The notes under the pieces are model-generated. The model made no database searches and was not told the origin of the DNA. It was given only the letters and a program-made list of their open reading frames with translations. A program made the translations under genes and the position numbers. DNA of 7,241 nt from Betaproteobacteria bacterium (GTDB taxonomy: Bacteria > Pseudomonadota > Gammaproteobacteria > Burkholderiales > SG8-39). Below, one piece after another: positions 5,569 through 7,241 of this stretch (position 1 is its first letter; each line of letters begins with the position of its first letter). The stretch spans positions 1-7,241 of the forward strand of contig SHXL01000140.1 of the NCBI GenBank assembly GCA_009693345.1, in the 5' to 3' direction.

Positions 5569-5586
5569 CACCGAATTTGCCTGCCG

Positions 5587-7241
<1,655 letters not shown>

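Overview
The window is a GC-rich (by eye roughly two thirds G+C) bacterial chromosome segment made almost entirely of housekeeping genes. The gene order (ispB divergent from rplU-rpmA-obgE-proB, then a CNP1-like gene, rppH and proS) together with the protein sequences points to a betaproteobacterium, in the broad Burkholderiales/Nitrosomonadales area. The species cannot be named from this sequence. There is no sign of an insertion sequence, prophage, CRISPR array, tRNA or rRNA. No stretch longer than about 100 bases lacks a gene.

Left part (1-3396): the N-terminal 155 codons of ispB (octaprenyl diphosphate synthase, respiratory quinone side chain) run leftward off the window. A strong sigma70 promoter (TTGACC, 18-base spacer, TATAAT) drives rplU and rpmA, encoding ribosomal proteins L21 and L27, rightward. 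A strong intrinsic terminator with an overlapping alternative hairpin sits just before obgE (ribosome-assembly GTPase). obgE overlaps proB (glutamate 5-kinase, first step of proline synthesis) by 11 bases. proB starts at a GTG with a good Shine-Dalgarno sequence.

Middle part (3393-4920): three leftward genes overlap end to end. They encode a short rubrerythrin (diiron peroxidase domain without a rubredoxin domain), a DUF3501 protein and an exported CNP1-like protein. The CNP1-like gene converges on proB and the two share a CTAG that is a stop codon on both strands. The rubrerythrin/DUF3501 pair sits between CNP1 and rppH, which I recall as normally adjacent in this group. The iron-sulfur protein I recall as usually accompanying this pair is absent. 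An OxyR-like palindrome lies upstream of rubrerythrin, inside the 3' end of rppH.

Right part (4991-7241): rppH (RNA 5' pyrophosphohydrolase) reads leftward, divergent from proS (bacterial-type prolyl-tRNA synthetase with editing domain), which runs rightward and leaves the window after 551 codons without a stop. The proS editing domain is markedly lower in GC than its flanks.

Functionally the region combines translation and ribosome biogenesis (L21, L27, ObgE, ProS), proline supply (ProB) and use (ProS), mRNA decay (RppH), quinone synthesis (IspB), and one small putative peroxide-defence cassette. That cassette is the only part that looks accessory. Nothing in the window is clearly an unknown system. 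The most open questions are the rubrerythrin-DUF3501-CNP1 cassette with its possible OxyR control, and the terminator/antiterminator before obgE.
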